Shown here piece after piece: positions 8,424 to 15,577 of a stretch of 64,000 nucleotides of DNA. Position 1 is the first letter of the stretch; each line of letters opens with the position of its first letter. Origin of the DNA: an uncultured Eubacteriales bacterium (GTDB taxonomy: Bacteria; Bacillota; Clostridia; Oscillospirales; Acutalibacteraceae); the NCBI GenBank assembly GCA_900540085.1, contig UQEU01000001.1, positions 124,001 through 188,000 on the forward strand, read 5' to 3'. Below the pieces are notes generated by a model that did not search any database, was not told the origin of the DNA, and saw only the letters and a list, made by a program, of their open reading frames with translations. Made by a program: the position numbers and the translations under genes.

Positions 8424-8939
8424 TTATACAATAGAATCTATGATTGAACTGCATCCTCTTTTAAGTGCGGTTACGCCTGTTCTTGCCATTTCTATTATTC
8501 CGTACTTTTCAATATCTGTAATAAAATCGTTTACTGCTTCGTTTGTACCCGTAAATTCAAGAGTGATGGATTTTTCGGAAATATCTCTTGTTCTTGCACC
8601 GTACTTTTGATTTATATTCAAAATATTGTTTTTATCTTCCATAGTATCTGCTTCTACTTTAACAAGCAAAAGTTCCGAAGAAATTGATTCAGAGTCTGAC
8701 AACAACAATACTTTTTTTACAACTTCAAGTTTTAAAAGTTGCATTTCTATCTGTCTGAAGTTTTCTTCTTCCGTGATACACGCTATTGTCATACGGGAAA
8801 AATGAGGGTCTTCAGTTTCCGAAACGGTAAGTGACTCAATATTGAAACCTCTTCTTGTGAAAAGACTTGCAACACGCTGTAAAACACCGCTTGCATTTTC
8901 AACAAGAACGGACAAAATCATTTTACTTTTTGTATCCAT
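8424..8939 (-). CDS. ilvN: Acetolactate synthase small (regulatory) subunit
   Basis: A 171-residue protein with an N-terminal ACT domain (MILSVLVENASGVLQRVASLF, FNIESLTVSETED) and the C-terminal ALS regulatory domain. It stabilises IlvB and confers valine feedback inhibition in the family. Start chosen at the ATG at 8939 because GAGGGAG lies 5 bp upstream. A longer reading (from 8981) would overlap ilvB by about 30 bp with no ribosome site. About 10 bp after ilvB. Confidence 0.93.
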   Translation of the reverse strand: MDTKSKMILSVLVENASGVLQRVASLFTRRGFNIESLTVSETEDPHFSRMTIACITEEENFRQIEMQLLKLEVVKKVLLLSDSESISSELLLVKVEADTMEDKNNILNINQKYGARTRDISEKSITLEFTGTNEAVNDFITDIEKYGIIEMARTGVTALKRGCSSIIDSIV

Positions 8940-8949
8940 AAAATCTCCC

Positions 8950-10608
8950 TCACATTTCTTCAATAATATCCTCGCTCGCACCGCCGGGAGGAATCATAGG
9001 TAAAACATTTGAATCGGGTGAAATTCTGCAATCAATCAAAACAGGCTCGTTAAGTTCTATTGCAGTTTTCATAACTTCATCTATTTGGTCGTTTTTATCT
9101 ATTCTAAAGCCTTTAATGCCGAAAGCCTCTGCAACTTTTACAAAATCTGTCTGACGATGAGGGTCTGTGTCAGCATATCGTTTGCCGTAGAAAATCTTTT
9201 GCCATTGACGAACCATACCGAGAACTGTATTGTTCATAATAACCATTACAACAGGAACATTGTAACTTCTCATAGTAGCAAGTTCAGTCAAATTCATATG
9301 GAAACCGCCGTCGCCTGCAAACATTACAACTTGTTTTCCTGTTCCGACGCTTGCACCTATTGCGGCACCCATTGAGTAGCCCATAGTTCCGAGACCGCCC
9401 GAAGTGAGCAATGTGCGAGGCTGTTTAAACTTATAAAACTGTGCTGCCCAAAGTTGATGTTGTCCTACATCCGTAACAACGATTGCATCGTCATTTGTAT
9501 ATTTATCGGCAGCCTCAATTACTTTTTGAGGATTTACAAAATCGCCGATTTGATTTTGTACAAACGGATGTTTCCACTCTGTAATTTCTTTTTTCCAATC
9601 ACTGTGGTCGCCCTGTTCAATAGCCTCTGTAAGCATAGGAATGATTTCCGCAATATTGCCTCTCAAATGATAATTGGAAACAATATTTTTATCCATTTCA
9701 GCAGCGTCGATATCTATATGCAAAATTTCAGCGTTTGGTGCAAACTTCTTTCTGTTACCTGCAACACGGTCGGAAAATCTTGCTCCGCAGGTAATCAAAA
9801 CATCGCACTTAAAAGCAGCTCTGTTTGCTTCAAATCTGCCGTGCATACCAATTAAACCTACATGAAGTTCATGTCCGTTCGGAAATGCGCCGAGTCCCAT
9901 AAGTGAAGAAACAACAGGTGCGTCGAGTTTTTCTGCAAATGTAATCAACTTTTCGCCGATATTTGAAGAAATTGCACCTCCGCCGACATATATGAGTGGC
10001 TTTTTGCAGTTTGAAAGAAGTTCAACTGCTCTGTCTAAACAACTCTTTTTAGGCAATGCAACTTCAGCGGGTTCTTGCTTTTCACAAGGTGTGTACTCAC
10101 ACTCTGCCGCCGTAACATCTTTACAAATATCTACAAGTACGGGACCTTTTCTTCCGCTTTCTGCAATTTTAAACGCCTTTCTTAAAGCGTCGGCAAGTTC
10201 CGTAACATCTTCAACAAAAAAGTTATGTTTTGTTATAGGCATAGTAATGCCTTTAATGTCTATTTCCTGAAAAGAATCTCTGCCTATCAGAGAAGTAGCA
10301 ACATTGCAAGTAACGGCAACAAGCGGTACGGAGTCCATAAAAGCAGTAGCAATACCTGTTACAAGGTTTGTTGAGCCGGGACCTGATGTAGCAAAACAAA
10401 CGCCCGTTTTGCCTGTCGCTCTCGCATAGCCGTCAGCAGCGTGCGAAGCGCCCTGTTCGTGCGCTGTTAAAATATGTTTGAAAGTATCACCGTATTTATA
10501 AAGCTCATCGAAAATATTTAGTATTGTACCTCCCGGATAACCAAAGACTGTATCAACGCCCTGTTCTTTCAAAACTTCAAGAACTATCTGTGAGCCGTTT
10601 AATTTCAT
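8950..10608 (-). CDS. ilvB: Acetolactate synthase large (catalytic) subunit
   Basis: A 552-residue ThDP enzyme. The N-terminal activation Glu lies in AHEQGASHAADGYAR. The FAD/beta domain follows, then a C-terminal ThDP motif starting GDGGFHMNLTEL and ending MNN. It condenses two pyruvates to acetolactate (valine, leucine) or pyruvate with 2-oxobutyrate (isoleucine). First gene of the operon; AGGAGC precedes the ATG. The promoter is 40-70 bp upstream and leaves room for only a ~35 nt leader. Confidence 0.95.
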   Translation of the reverse strand: MKLNGSQIVLEVLKEQGVDTVFGYPGGTILNIFDELYKYGDTFKHILTAHEQGASHAADGYARATGKTGVCFATSGPGSTNLVTGIATAFMDSVPLVAVTCNVATSLIGRDSFQEIDIKGITMPITKHNFFVEDVTELADALRKAFKIAESGRKGPVLVDICKDVTAAECEYTPCEKQEPAEVALPKKSCLDRAVELLSNCKKPLIYVGGGAISSNIGEKLITFAEKLDAPVVSSLMGLGAFPNGHELHVGLIGMHGRFEANRAAFKCDVLITCGARFSDRVAGNRKKFAPNAEILHIDIDAAEMDKNIVSNYHLRGNIAEIIPMLTEAIEQGDHSDWKKEITEWKHPFVQNQIGDFVNPQKVIEAADKYTNDDAIVVTDVGQHQLWAAQFYKFKQPRTLLTSGGLGTMGYSMGAAIGASVGTGKQVVMFAGDGGFHMNLTELATMRSYNVPVVMVIMNNTVLGMVRQWQKIFYGKRYADTDPHRQTDFVKVAEAFGIKGFRIDKNDQIDEVMKTAIELNEPVLIDCRISPDSNVLPMIPPGGASEDIIEEM

Positions 10609-10648
10609 AAAAGCACGCTCCTTTATTTTTTACAAATTTTGATTATAT

Positions 10649-10677
10649 ATTTTAAATTATTTTTTATTTAAAGTCAA
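10649..10677 (-). promoter_or_regulatory. Promoter of the ilvBN-leuCD operon
   Basis: TTGACT (10672-10677) and TAAAAT (10649-10654) on the minus strand, 17 bp apart. The predicted leader of about 35 nt is too short for a T-box or leader-peptide attenuator. Confidence 0.7.
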
Positions 10678-10902
10678 GAAAATTTATCAAACTACTATAA
10701 TGTTTATAATAATCAGAGTTAAAATAAGAATTCAGAAAAGAAAAGTTTTATTTATTTCATTGATATTATTTCTGCAATATGAAAAACAAATTAAAATTTA
10801 TGTATTTCAATATGATTTACTTTTCCACTTGTAAATCGACTGAAAATAATATATACTCTATTGGTAGAATTGAATTTTATTCCGAAACGGAGGAATTTTT
10901 TA

Positions 10903-11997
10903 ATGAAACTCGGAATTGTCGGATTGCCGAATGTAGGAAAAAGTACACTGTTTAACGCTATTACAAACGCAGGCGCACAGTCTGCAAACTACCCTTTTTG
11001 CACTATTGAGCCAAATGTAGGAATGGTTTGCGTACCTGACGAAAGACTTGACAAATTAAGAGAAATGTATAATCCTGACAAATTTACACCGGCAACGATA
11101 GAATTCGTTGACATAGCCGGACTTGTAAAGGGTGCTTCAAAAGGCGAAGGTTTAGGAAACAAATTTTTAAGTCACATAAGAGAAGTTGATGCTATCATAC
11201 ATGTTGTTCGTTGCTTTGAAAACACGGATATCACTCATGTTGACGGCACAATAGACCCTGCAAGAGATATTGAAACTATAAATCTTGAACTTATTTTCAG
11301 TGACCTCGATATGCTTGCAAGAAGACTTGACCGTTCAAAAAAAGCTATGAAGGGTGACAAATCACTCGCTTTTGAAGTGGATTTTCTTGAAAGACTTATT
11401 GCAGAAATGGAACAGGGCAAAACTGCAAGAAGCATAGAAATGACGGACGACGAAAAAGAAATACTTAACGATATTCCGCTTTTGACATACAAAAAAGTTA
11501 TTTACGCCTGCAATATGAGTGAAGATGATTTTGCAAACGGAATTGAAGACAACGAAAATTACAAAAAAGTTGAGCAAATTGCGTCGGAAGAAGGTGCAGA
11601 AACATTGCCTATATGTGCAGAAATCGAAGCACAAATAGCAACACTTGAAGAAGACGAAAAGCAAATGTTTCTTGCAGACCTCGGACTTGAAAAAAGCGGT
11701 TTGGACCGTCTTATCAAAAAAAGTTACAAACTCTTGGGACTCATTTCTTACCTTACGGCAGGAAAACCCGAAGTAAGAGCATGGACTATCAAAGAAGGAA
11801 CAAAGGCGCCACAAGCAGCAGGCAAAATCCACACCGATTTTGAAAGAGGCTTTATCAGGGCTGAAGTTGTACATTTTGACGACTTGATTGCGTGCGGTTC
11901 AATGACTGCCGCAAAAGAAAAAGGTCTTGTAAGAAGCGAAGGTAAAGAATATGTTATGAAAGACGGAGATATTGTACTGTTCAGATTTAATGTATAA
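10903..11997 (+). CDS. ychF: Redox-regulated ATPase / Obg-like P-loop NTPase YchF
   Basis: A 364-residue protein matching the usual ~363. G1 GLPNVGKST at the N-terminus, the TVEF-like segment 'ATIEFVDIAGLVKGASKGEGLGNKFL' (G3 DIAG), and a C-terminal TGS domain ('ARAWTIKEGTKAPQAAGKIH'-like) are all evident. YchF binds ribosomes and hydrolyses ATP rather than GTP; it is linked to translation and oxidative stress. The ATG at 10903 follows GGAGG at 9 bp. Single gene with its own terminator. Confidence 0.95.
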   Translation: MKLGIVGLPNVGKSTLFNAITNAGAQSANYPFCTIEPNVGMVCVPDERLDKLREMYNPDKFTPATIEFVDIAGLVKGASKGEGLGNKFLSHIREVDAIIHVVRCFENTDITHVDGTIDPARDIETINLELIFSDLDMLARRLDRSKKAMKGDKSLAFEVDFLERLIAEMEQGKTARSIEMTDDEKEILNDIPLLTYKKVIYACNMSEDDFANGIEDNENYKKVEQIASEEGAETLPICAEIEAQIATLEEDEKQMFLADLGLEKSGLDRLIKKSYKLLGLISYLTAGKPEVRAWTIKEGTKAPQAAGKIHTDFERGFIRAEVVHFDDLIACGSMTAAKEKGLVRSEGKEYVMKDGDIVLFRFNV

Positions 11998-12035
11998 AAA
12001 TCAACAAAACTGATACCGTAACTGTTTTCATAATA

Positions 12036-12069
12036 AAGTAAGGGCTGTAAATCAGCCCTTACTTTTTAA
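12036..12069 (+). terminator. Intrinsic terminator of ychF
   Basis: Perfect 12-bp stem AAGTAAGGGCTG (12036-12047) with 12053-12064, loop of 5, followed by a T-run. Confidence 0.85.
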
Positions 12070-12107
12070 ATTATTGTGTTTTTAAAATCGTTTTATTTTA
12101 ACTTCTT

Positions 12108-12150
12108 AAAATTCTTCTTGACACTTTCACAAATGTGTCAAAATAATTTT
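12108..12150. promoter_or_regulatory. Palindrome copy 3 (candidate operator) upstream of the sigma factor
   Basis: Imperfect inverted repeat with core TTGACAC (12118-12124) and GTGTCAA (12135-12141), sharing ACACWTTYRCAAATGTGT with the copies at 4422-4459 and 6003-6038. Centre about 95 bp upstream of the sigma gene -10 box. ychF has its own terminator, so this repeat is not needed for termination. Confidence 0.55.
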
Positions 12151-12200
12151 AAAAAAATTGCAAGAAAATCAAAAATTGTGCAATTTCTACAAAATTTTTA

Positions 12201-12229
12201 TTGACAAAGAAACATTTTTGAGTTATCTT
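12201..12229 (+). promoter_or_regulatory. Promoter of the sigma factor gene
   Basis: TTGACA (12201-12206) and TATCTT (12224-12229), 17 bp apart, immediately before the GGAGG ribosome site. Confidence 0.6.
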
Positions 12230-12248
12230 TAAAATGAGTGGAGGAACT

Positions 12249-12830
12249 ATGTCTGAAAAAAACTATTTAACAGATACTCAACTACTCGCCCTTGCATTAA
12301 GTGGCGACAAAAATGCCATAAATACGCTTATACTTAATTATCGCAAAATGGTAGAATCAATAGCCGAAAAATACCGAAATGCCCCGATTGACAAAGACGA
12401 TTTAGTTCAGGAGGGCTTAATAGGTTTTATCGGTGCAATTTACTCGTTTGATGAGACAAAGGAAGCTTCTTTTAAATCCTATGCCTACACCTGTGCTTCA
12501 AACGCCGTAAAATCAGCCCTGCGAAAAGTGATGCGCAAAAAAGATTTTCCTGTGGATACGGTCGTTCCTCTTGAAGAAGAATATCTGTCTGCAACCGACA
12601 AATCTTTAAGTGCAGAAGAAACATATCTTTCCACTGAATATGTTTCAATGTTAACACAACTGCTGGAAGAAAAATTATCCGCATTTGAAAACGAGGTTTT
12701 GAAACTCCATACAATGGGATACAGTTATTCTGAAATTGCAGAAAAGCTTAACAAAAACTCAAAAGCGATTGATAATGCAATGCAAAGAATACGCAAGAAG
12801 ATATTATCTTCAGCCGAATTCAAAAACTAA
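12249..12830 (+). CDS. RNA polymerase sigma factor, SigH (Spo0H)-like
   Basis: A 193-residue sigma-70 family protein. Region 2 is visible as DKDDLVQEGLIGFIGAIYSF and KSYAYTCASNAVKSAL. Region 4 helix-turn-helix is YSYSEIAEKLNKNSKAIDNA followed by MQRIRKKI. The 'KAIDNAMQRIRKKI' ending resembles the SigH family of spore formers, but the protein is shorter than typical Spo0H (~210-218), so it may be a paralogue. The ATG at 12249 follows GGAGG; an in-frame ATG at 12234 is possible. The palindrome at 12108-12150 shared with two surface genes suggests joint control. Confidence 0.82.
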   Translation: MSEKNYLTDTQLLALALSGDKNAINTLILNYRKMVESIAEKYRNAPIDKDDLVQEGLIGFIGAIYSFDETKEASFKSYAYTCASNAVKSALRKVMRKKDFPVDTVVPLEEEYLSATDKSLSAEETYLSTEYVSMLTQLLEEKLSAFENEVLKLHTMGYSYSEIAEKLNKNSKAIDNAMQRIRKKILSSAEFKN

Positions 12831-12849
12831 TAATCAAAAGAGGTAACTA

Positions 12850-13128
12850 ATGATGTACGAAGACAAAACACTCACTTGTAAAGAATGCGGAAACGAATTT
12901 GTTTTTACTGCCGGCGAACAGGAATTTTATGCTGAAAAAGGCTTTGAAAACGAACCGCAACGCTGTAAAGACTGCCGAGATAAGAGAAAGGCTGCTATGA
13001 AAGCTCCGAGAGAGATGCACAACGCCGTTTGTGCCGCTTGCGGTGCAGAGTGCCAAGTACCGTTTGTTCCGAGAGATGACAGACCGGTTTACTGCAGCGA
13101 ATGTTTCGCAAAAATGAAAGAAGAATAA
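12850..13128 (+). CDS. Small zinc-ribbon protein (zf-trcl type)
   Basis: A 92-residue protein with four CxxC pairs: CKEC, CKDC, CAAC and CSEC (near residues 10, 39, 60 and 81), arranged as two four-Cys zinc ribbons. The first, followed by GNEFVFTAGEQEFYAEKGF, matches the widespread 'probable zinc-binding domain' (zf-trcl) of Firmicutes, whose function is not established. It starts 19 bp after the sigma-factor gene and shares its terminator, so the two are probably co-transcribed. Start at the first of two consecutive ATGs after AGAGG. Confidence 0.8.
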   Translation: MMYEDKTLTCKECGNEFVFTAGEQEFYAEKGFENEPQRCKDCRDKRKAAMKAPREMHNAVCAACGAECQVPFVPRDDRPVYCSECFAKMKEE

Positions 13129-13145
13129 TATTCAATAAAACGAAG

Positions 13146-13173
13146 ACGGCTGACACAGGTCAGCCGTTTTTTT
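13146..13173 (+). terminator. Terminator of the sigma factor / zinc-ribbon unit
   Basis: Stem ACGGCTGAC (13146-13154), loop ACAG, GTCAGCCGT (13159-13167), followed by a run of T. Confidence 0.88.
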
Positions 13174-13259
13174 CTTGCACAGGAAAATAAAATAATAAGT
13201 TTATATGCACCTGTACTTTTGGTCTTTTCAAAAAATATTGAAAAATATCTGTTTTCCTA

Positions 13260-13288
13260 TTGACAATTCAAATCAACTGTGATAGTAT
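13260..13288 (+). promoter_or_regulatory. Promoter of the tRNA-Ser pair
   Basis: Consensus TTGACA (13260-13265) and TAGTAT (13283-13288) with 17-bp spacing, ending 13 bp before the first tRNA. Confidence 0.75.
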
Positions 13289-13301
13289 GTTAAAGACTTA
13301 C

Positions 13302-13390
13302 GGAGAGATACCGAAGTGGTCATAACGGAACGGTCTTGAAAACCGTCGTGTCGCAAGGCACCGTGGGTTCGAATCCCACTCTCTCCGCCA
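13302..13390 (+). tRNA. tRNA-Ser(TGA)
   Basis: Type II tRNA of 89 nt with acceptor GGAGAGA pairing TCTCTCC, encoded CCA (13388-13390), anticodon loop with TGA, T-loop GGTTCGAATCC and a long variable arm (GTGTCGCAAGGCAC). Reads UCA codons. Followed by a hairpin with 13-bp arms. Confidence 0.95.
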
Positions 13391-13392
13391 TT

Positions 13393-13440
13393 CAAAGAAA
13401 CCAACAATTCAGTTGGTTTCTTTGCTGATTTTTATATTTT
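13393..13440 (+). terminator. Hairpin after tRNA-Ser(TGA)
   Basis: Perfect 13-bp stem (13393-13405 with 13412-13424), followed by an interrupted T-rich stretch. Plausible partial terminator or processing signal between the two tRNAs. Confidence 0.6.
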
Positions 13441-13458
13441 TTAACGGCGTTACAACAC

Positions 13459-13549
13459 GGAGAAGTACTCAAGTTGGTGACGAGGCACCCCTGCTAAGGG
13501 TGTAGGTCGGGTAACCGGTGCGAGGGTTCGAGTCCCTCCTTCTCCGCCA
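13459..13549 (+). tRNA. tRNA-Ser(GCT)
   Basis: Type II tRNA of 91 nt with acceptor GGAGAAG pairing CTTCTCC, encoded CCA (13547-13549), anticodon GCT in the loop CTGCTAA, T-loop GGTTCGAGTCC and a long variable arm. Reads AGC/AGU codons. Confidence 0.95.
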
Positions 13550-13550
13550 A

Positions 13551-13584
13551 AAACAACCACCCTCAAGGGTGGTTGTTTGTTTTT
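13551..13584 (+). terminator. Terminator after tRNA-Ser(GCT)
   Basis: Perfect 12-bp stem AAACAACCACCC (13551-13562) with 13567-13578, loop TCAA, then a T-rich tail. Confidence 0.85.
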
Positions 13585-13695
13585 AACACAATACCGATTT
13601 AAATAAGTATATTATATTATATGATAGTTTTAAAATAGTAAATAATATGACTTCAATAAAATCATTCATTATGACAAAACAAAAGGAGTGATGGT

Positions 13696-15078
13696 ATGAC
13701 AAACGAAAATCAAAAAGAAAGCCCAACACAACTAAATCAACTCGGCGTCGCACCCATAGGCGCACTGTTAAGAAAATTTGCAATTCCGAGTATCATAGCA
13801 ATGATTGTCGGAGCTCTTTATAATATCGTTGACCAATTATTCATAGGAAACAGCATTGGAGAACTCGGAAACGCCGCTACTAACATAGTCTTTCCTTTGA
13901 CAACTGTATGCACTGCCATCGCTCTTCTTTTAGGTATAGGCGGTGCGTCTGCATTTAACTTATCTATGGGCGAGGGTAAAAAAGATAAAGCCTTATTTTA
14001 CATAGGCAATTCTGTTTCACTTTTAGTCATTTTCGGTCTTGTTTTAATGGCTGTTACTCTCATATTTTTAAACCCGATACTCATCGTTTTAGGTTCACCC
14101 GACGATATACTGCCTCTTGCTAAAGAATATCTGCAAATTACGGCAATCGGCTTTCCGTTTTTAATTTTATCAACAGGCGGTACCCATCTTGTCCGTGCAG
14201 ACGGAAGCCCGAATTTTTCAATGTTTTGTAATATTGTCGGTGCAGTAATAAACATTATACTCGACTATGTTTTTATATTCATCTGCGATATGGGTATGGC
14301 AGGTGCGGCTCTCGCAACTATCATAGGACAAGCTGTTTCTGCCGTTATAATACTCGTATATATGAGTAAATTTAAAACAGGAAAACTTACTAAAAGCCAC
14401 TATAAACCGAATTTCAAATACATCAAATATTTAGCAAGTCTCGGTATGGCTCAATTTTTCAATCAACTTGCAATGATGGTCGTTCAGGTAATAATGAACA
14501 ATTCCTTAAAATACTACGGCAGTTTATCAATTTACGGAGAATCAATTCCCCTTGCCTGCTCGGGTATAATCAACAAAGTCGGATTTATATTTTTTGCAAT
14601 TTGCATAGGCATTGCTCAAGGTATGCAACCTATAACAAGTTATAACTACGGTGCAAAACAGTATGACAGAGTTAAAAAAGCAATTAACTATGCCATGATA
14701 ACAGGCTCATTAATATGCGTTGTCGCTTTCGCTATATTCCAAATCTTCCCGAGACAGATAATTGAACTTTTCGGAAACGGAAGCGAATTATATTTCTCTT
14801 TTTCAGAAAGATATTTCCGTGTATATCTGTTTTTCACATTCATCAACAATATTCAGCCAATGTCCTCGACATTTTTCTCATCTATCGGAAAACCGGCAAA
14901 AGGAACATTTTTGTCACTCACAAGACAAATCATTTTTCTGCTTCCCCTCTTGATTGTTTTACCGATATTTATGGGAATAGACGGAATTATGTACGCAGGT
15001 CCTGTCGCAGACCTTTTGGCCGCTGTAATCTCTGCATTTTTTCTTGTTAAAGAACTTATAAAAATAAGCAAAGTTTAA
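13696..15078 (+). CDS. MATE family multidrug/organic cation efflux transporter
   Basis: A 460-residue polytopic protein with about 12 hydrophobic segments in two halves. Typical MATE landmarks are seen: an N-terminal 'LLRKFAIPSIIAMIVGALYN', 'NIVDQLFIG', 'GLGGASAF'-like glycine motif (IGGASAFNLSMGEGKK) and 'GIAQGMQPITSYNYGAK' in the second half. MATE proteins export cationic compounds using Na+ or H+; the substrate is unknown. The ATG follows AAAGGAGTGATGGT. Upstream of csoR but separated by a terminator, so not part of the copper unit. Confidence 0.9.
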   Translation: MTNENQKESPTQLNQLGVAPIGALLRKFAIPSIIAMIVGALYNIVDQLFIGNSIGELGNAATNIVFPLTTVCTAIALLLGIGGASAFNLSMGEGKKDKALFYIGNSVSLLVIFGLVLMAVTLIFLNPILIVLGSPDDILPLAKEYLQITAIGFPFLILSTGGTHLVRADGSPNFSMFCNIVGAVINIILDYVFIFICDMGMAGAALATIIGQAVSAVIILVYMSKFKTGKLTKSHYKPNFKYIKYLASLGMAQFFNQLAMMVVQVIMNNSLKYYGSLSIYGESIPLACSGIINKVGFIFFAICIGIAQGMQPITSYNYGAKQYDRVKKAINYAMITGSLICVVAFAIFQIFPRQIIELFGNGSELYFSFSERYFRVYLFFTFINNIQPMSSTFFSSIGKPAKGTFLSLTRQIIFLLPLLIVLPIFMGIDGIMYAGPVADLLAAVISAFFLVKELIKISKV

Positions 15079-15082
15079 ATTC

Positions 15083-15130
15083 ACTGCAACAAAATCTTTT
15101 AAAACGAAGAATTTGTTGCAGTTTTTTTAT
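15083..15130 (+). terminator. Terminator of the MATE gene
   Basis: Stem ACTGCAACAAAAT (15083-15095) with ATTTGTTGCAGT (15111-15122), followed by seven T. Confidence 0.8.
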
Positions 15131-15132
15131 TC

Positions 15133-15161
15133 TTGACATATACCCCTTATGGGTATATAAT
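15133..15161 (+). promoter_or_regulatory. csoR-copA promoter with CsoR operator in the spacer
   Basis: TTGACA (15133-15138) and TATAAT (15156-15161), 17 bp apart. The spacer holds the inverted repeat ATATACCC-CTTAT-GGGTATAT (15138-15158), the GC-core palindrome typical of CsoR-family operators. Binding there would occlude RNA polymerase until Cu(I) releases the repressor. Confidence 0.85.
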
Positions 15162-15216
15162 CAAATTAAATTAACAAACACTAACCAATATTGAATAAAG
15201 GAACAAATATAAAATT

Positions 15217-15567
15217 ATGAATAATAATATTAATGATATACAAAATACCGATACAAATAATGAAAAAGAAAACTGTTTTTGCGAATGCAGAAAAAAATCC
15301 ACACCGAGAAGTGAAGAAATGCAAAAATCACTTCAAAACCGTCTTAACAGAATGATGGGACAACTTGGTGGGATTAAGAAAATGATTGACGACAACCGTT
15401 ATTGCGGAGATATACTTATTCAAATTGCAGCGGTTGAAAGCGCTTTACAAAATTTAGGGTACATCGTACTGCAAAACCATATTGAAACCTGCGTCAAAGA
15501 AGAAATCATAAACGGCAACGAAGATATTATAGAAGAAACGATTGAACTTATAAAGAAATTGAAATGA
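15217..15567 (+). CDS. csoR: Copper-sensing transcriptional repressor CsoR
   Basis: A 116-residue all-helical CsoR/RcnR/FrmR-family protein. The Cu(I) ligands Cys-His-Cys are present: C63 in NRYCGDIL, H88 and C92 in QNHIETC. It should bind the operator within its own promoter and be released by Cu(I). An N-terminal tail of about 30 residues carries three more cysteines (C20, C22, C24 in CFCEC); core CsoRs lack it and it could bind or pass on metal. Autoregulated; 10 bp before copA. Confidence 0.92.
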   Translation: MNNNINDIQNTDTNNEKENCFCECRKKSTPRSEEMQKSLQNRLNRMMGQLGGIKKMIDDNRYCGDILIQIAAVESALQNLGYIVLQNHIETCVKEEIINGNEDIIEETIELIKKLK

Positions 15568-15577
15568 CGGTGAAAAA

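Noticed and set aside
10609..10902. T-box riboswitch upstream of ilvB
   Set aside because: The promoter is so close to the start codon that only about 35 nt of leader is possible, and no T-box sequence or stem I was seen.
12108..12150. Palindrome copies as intrinsic terminators
   Set aside because: No T-run follows any copy on either strand, and the genes beside them already have proper terminators.
13302..13549. The two adjacent serine tRNAs as a recent duplication or integration scar
   Set aside because: They have different anticodons (TGA, GCT) and different bodies; each is an intact gene with its own downstream hairpin.
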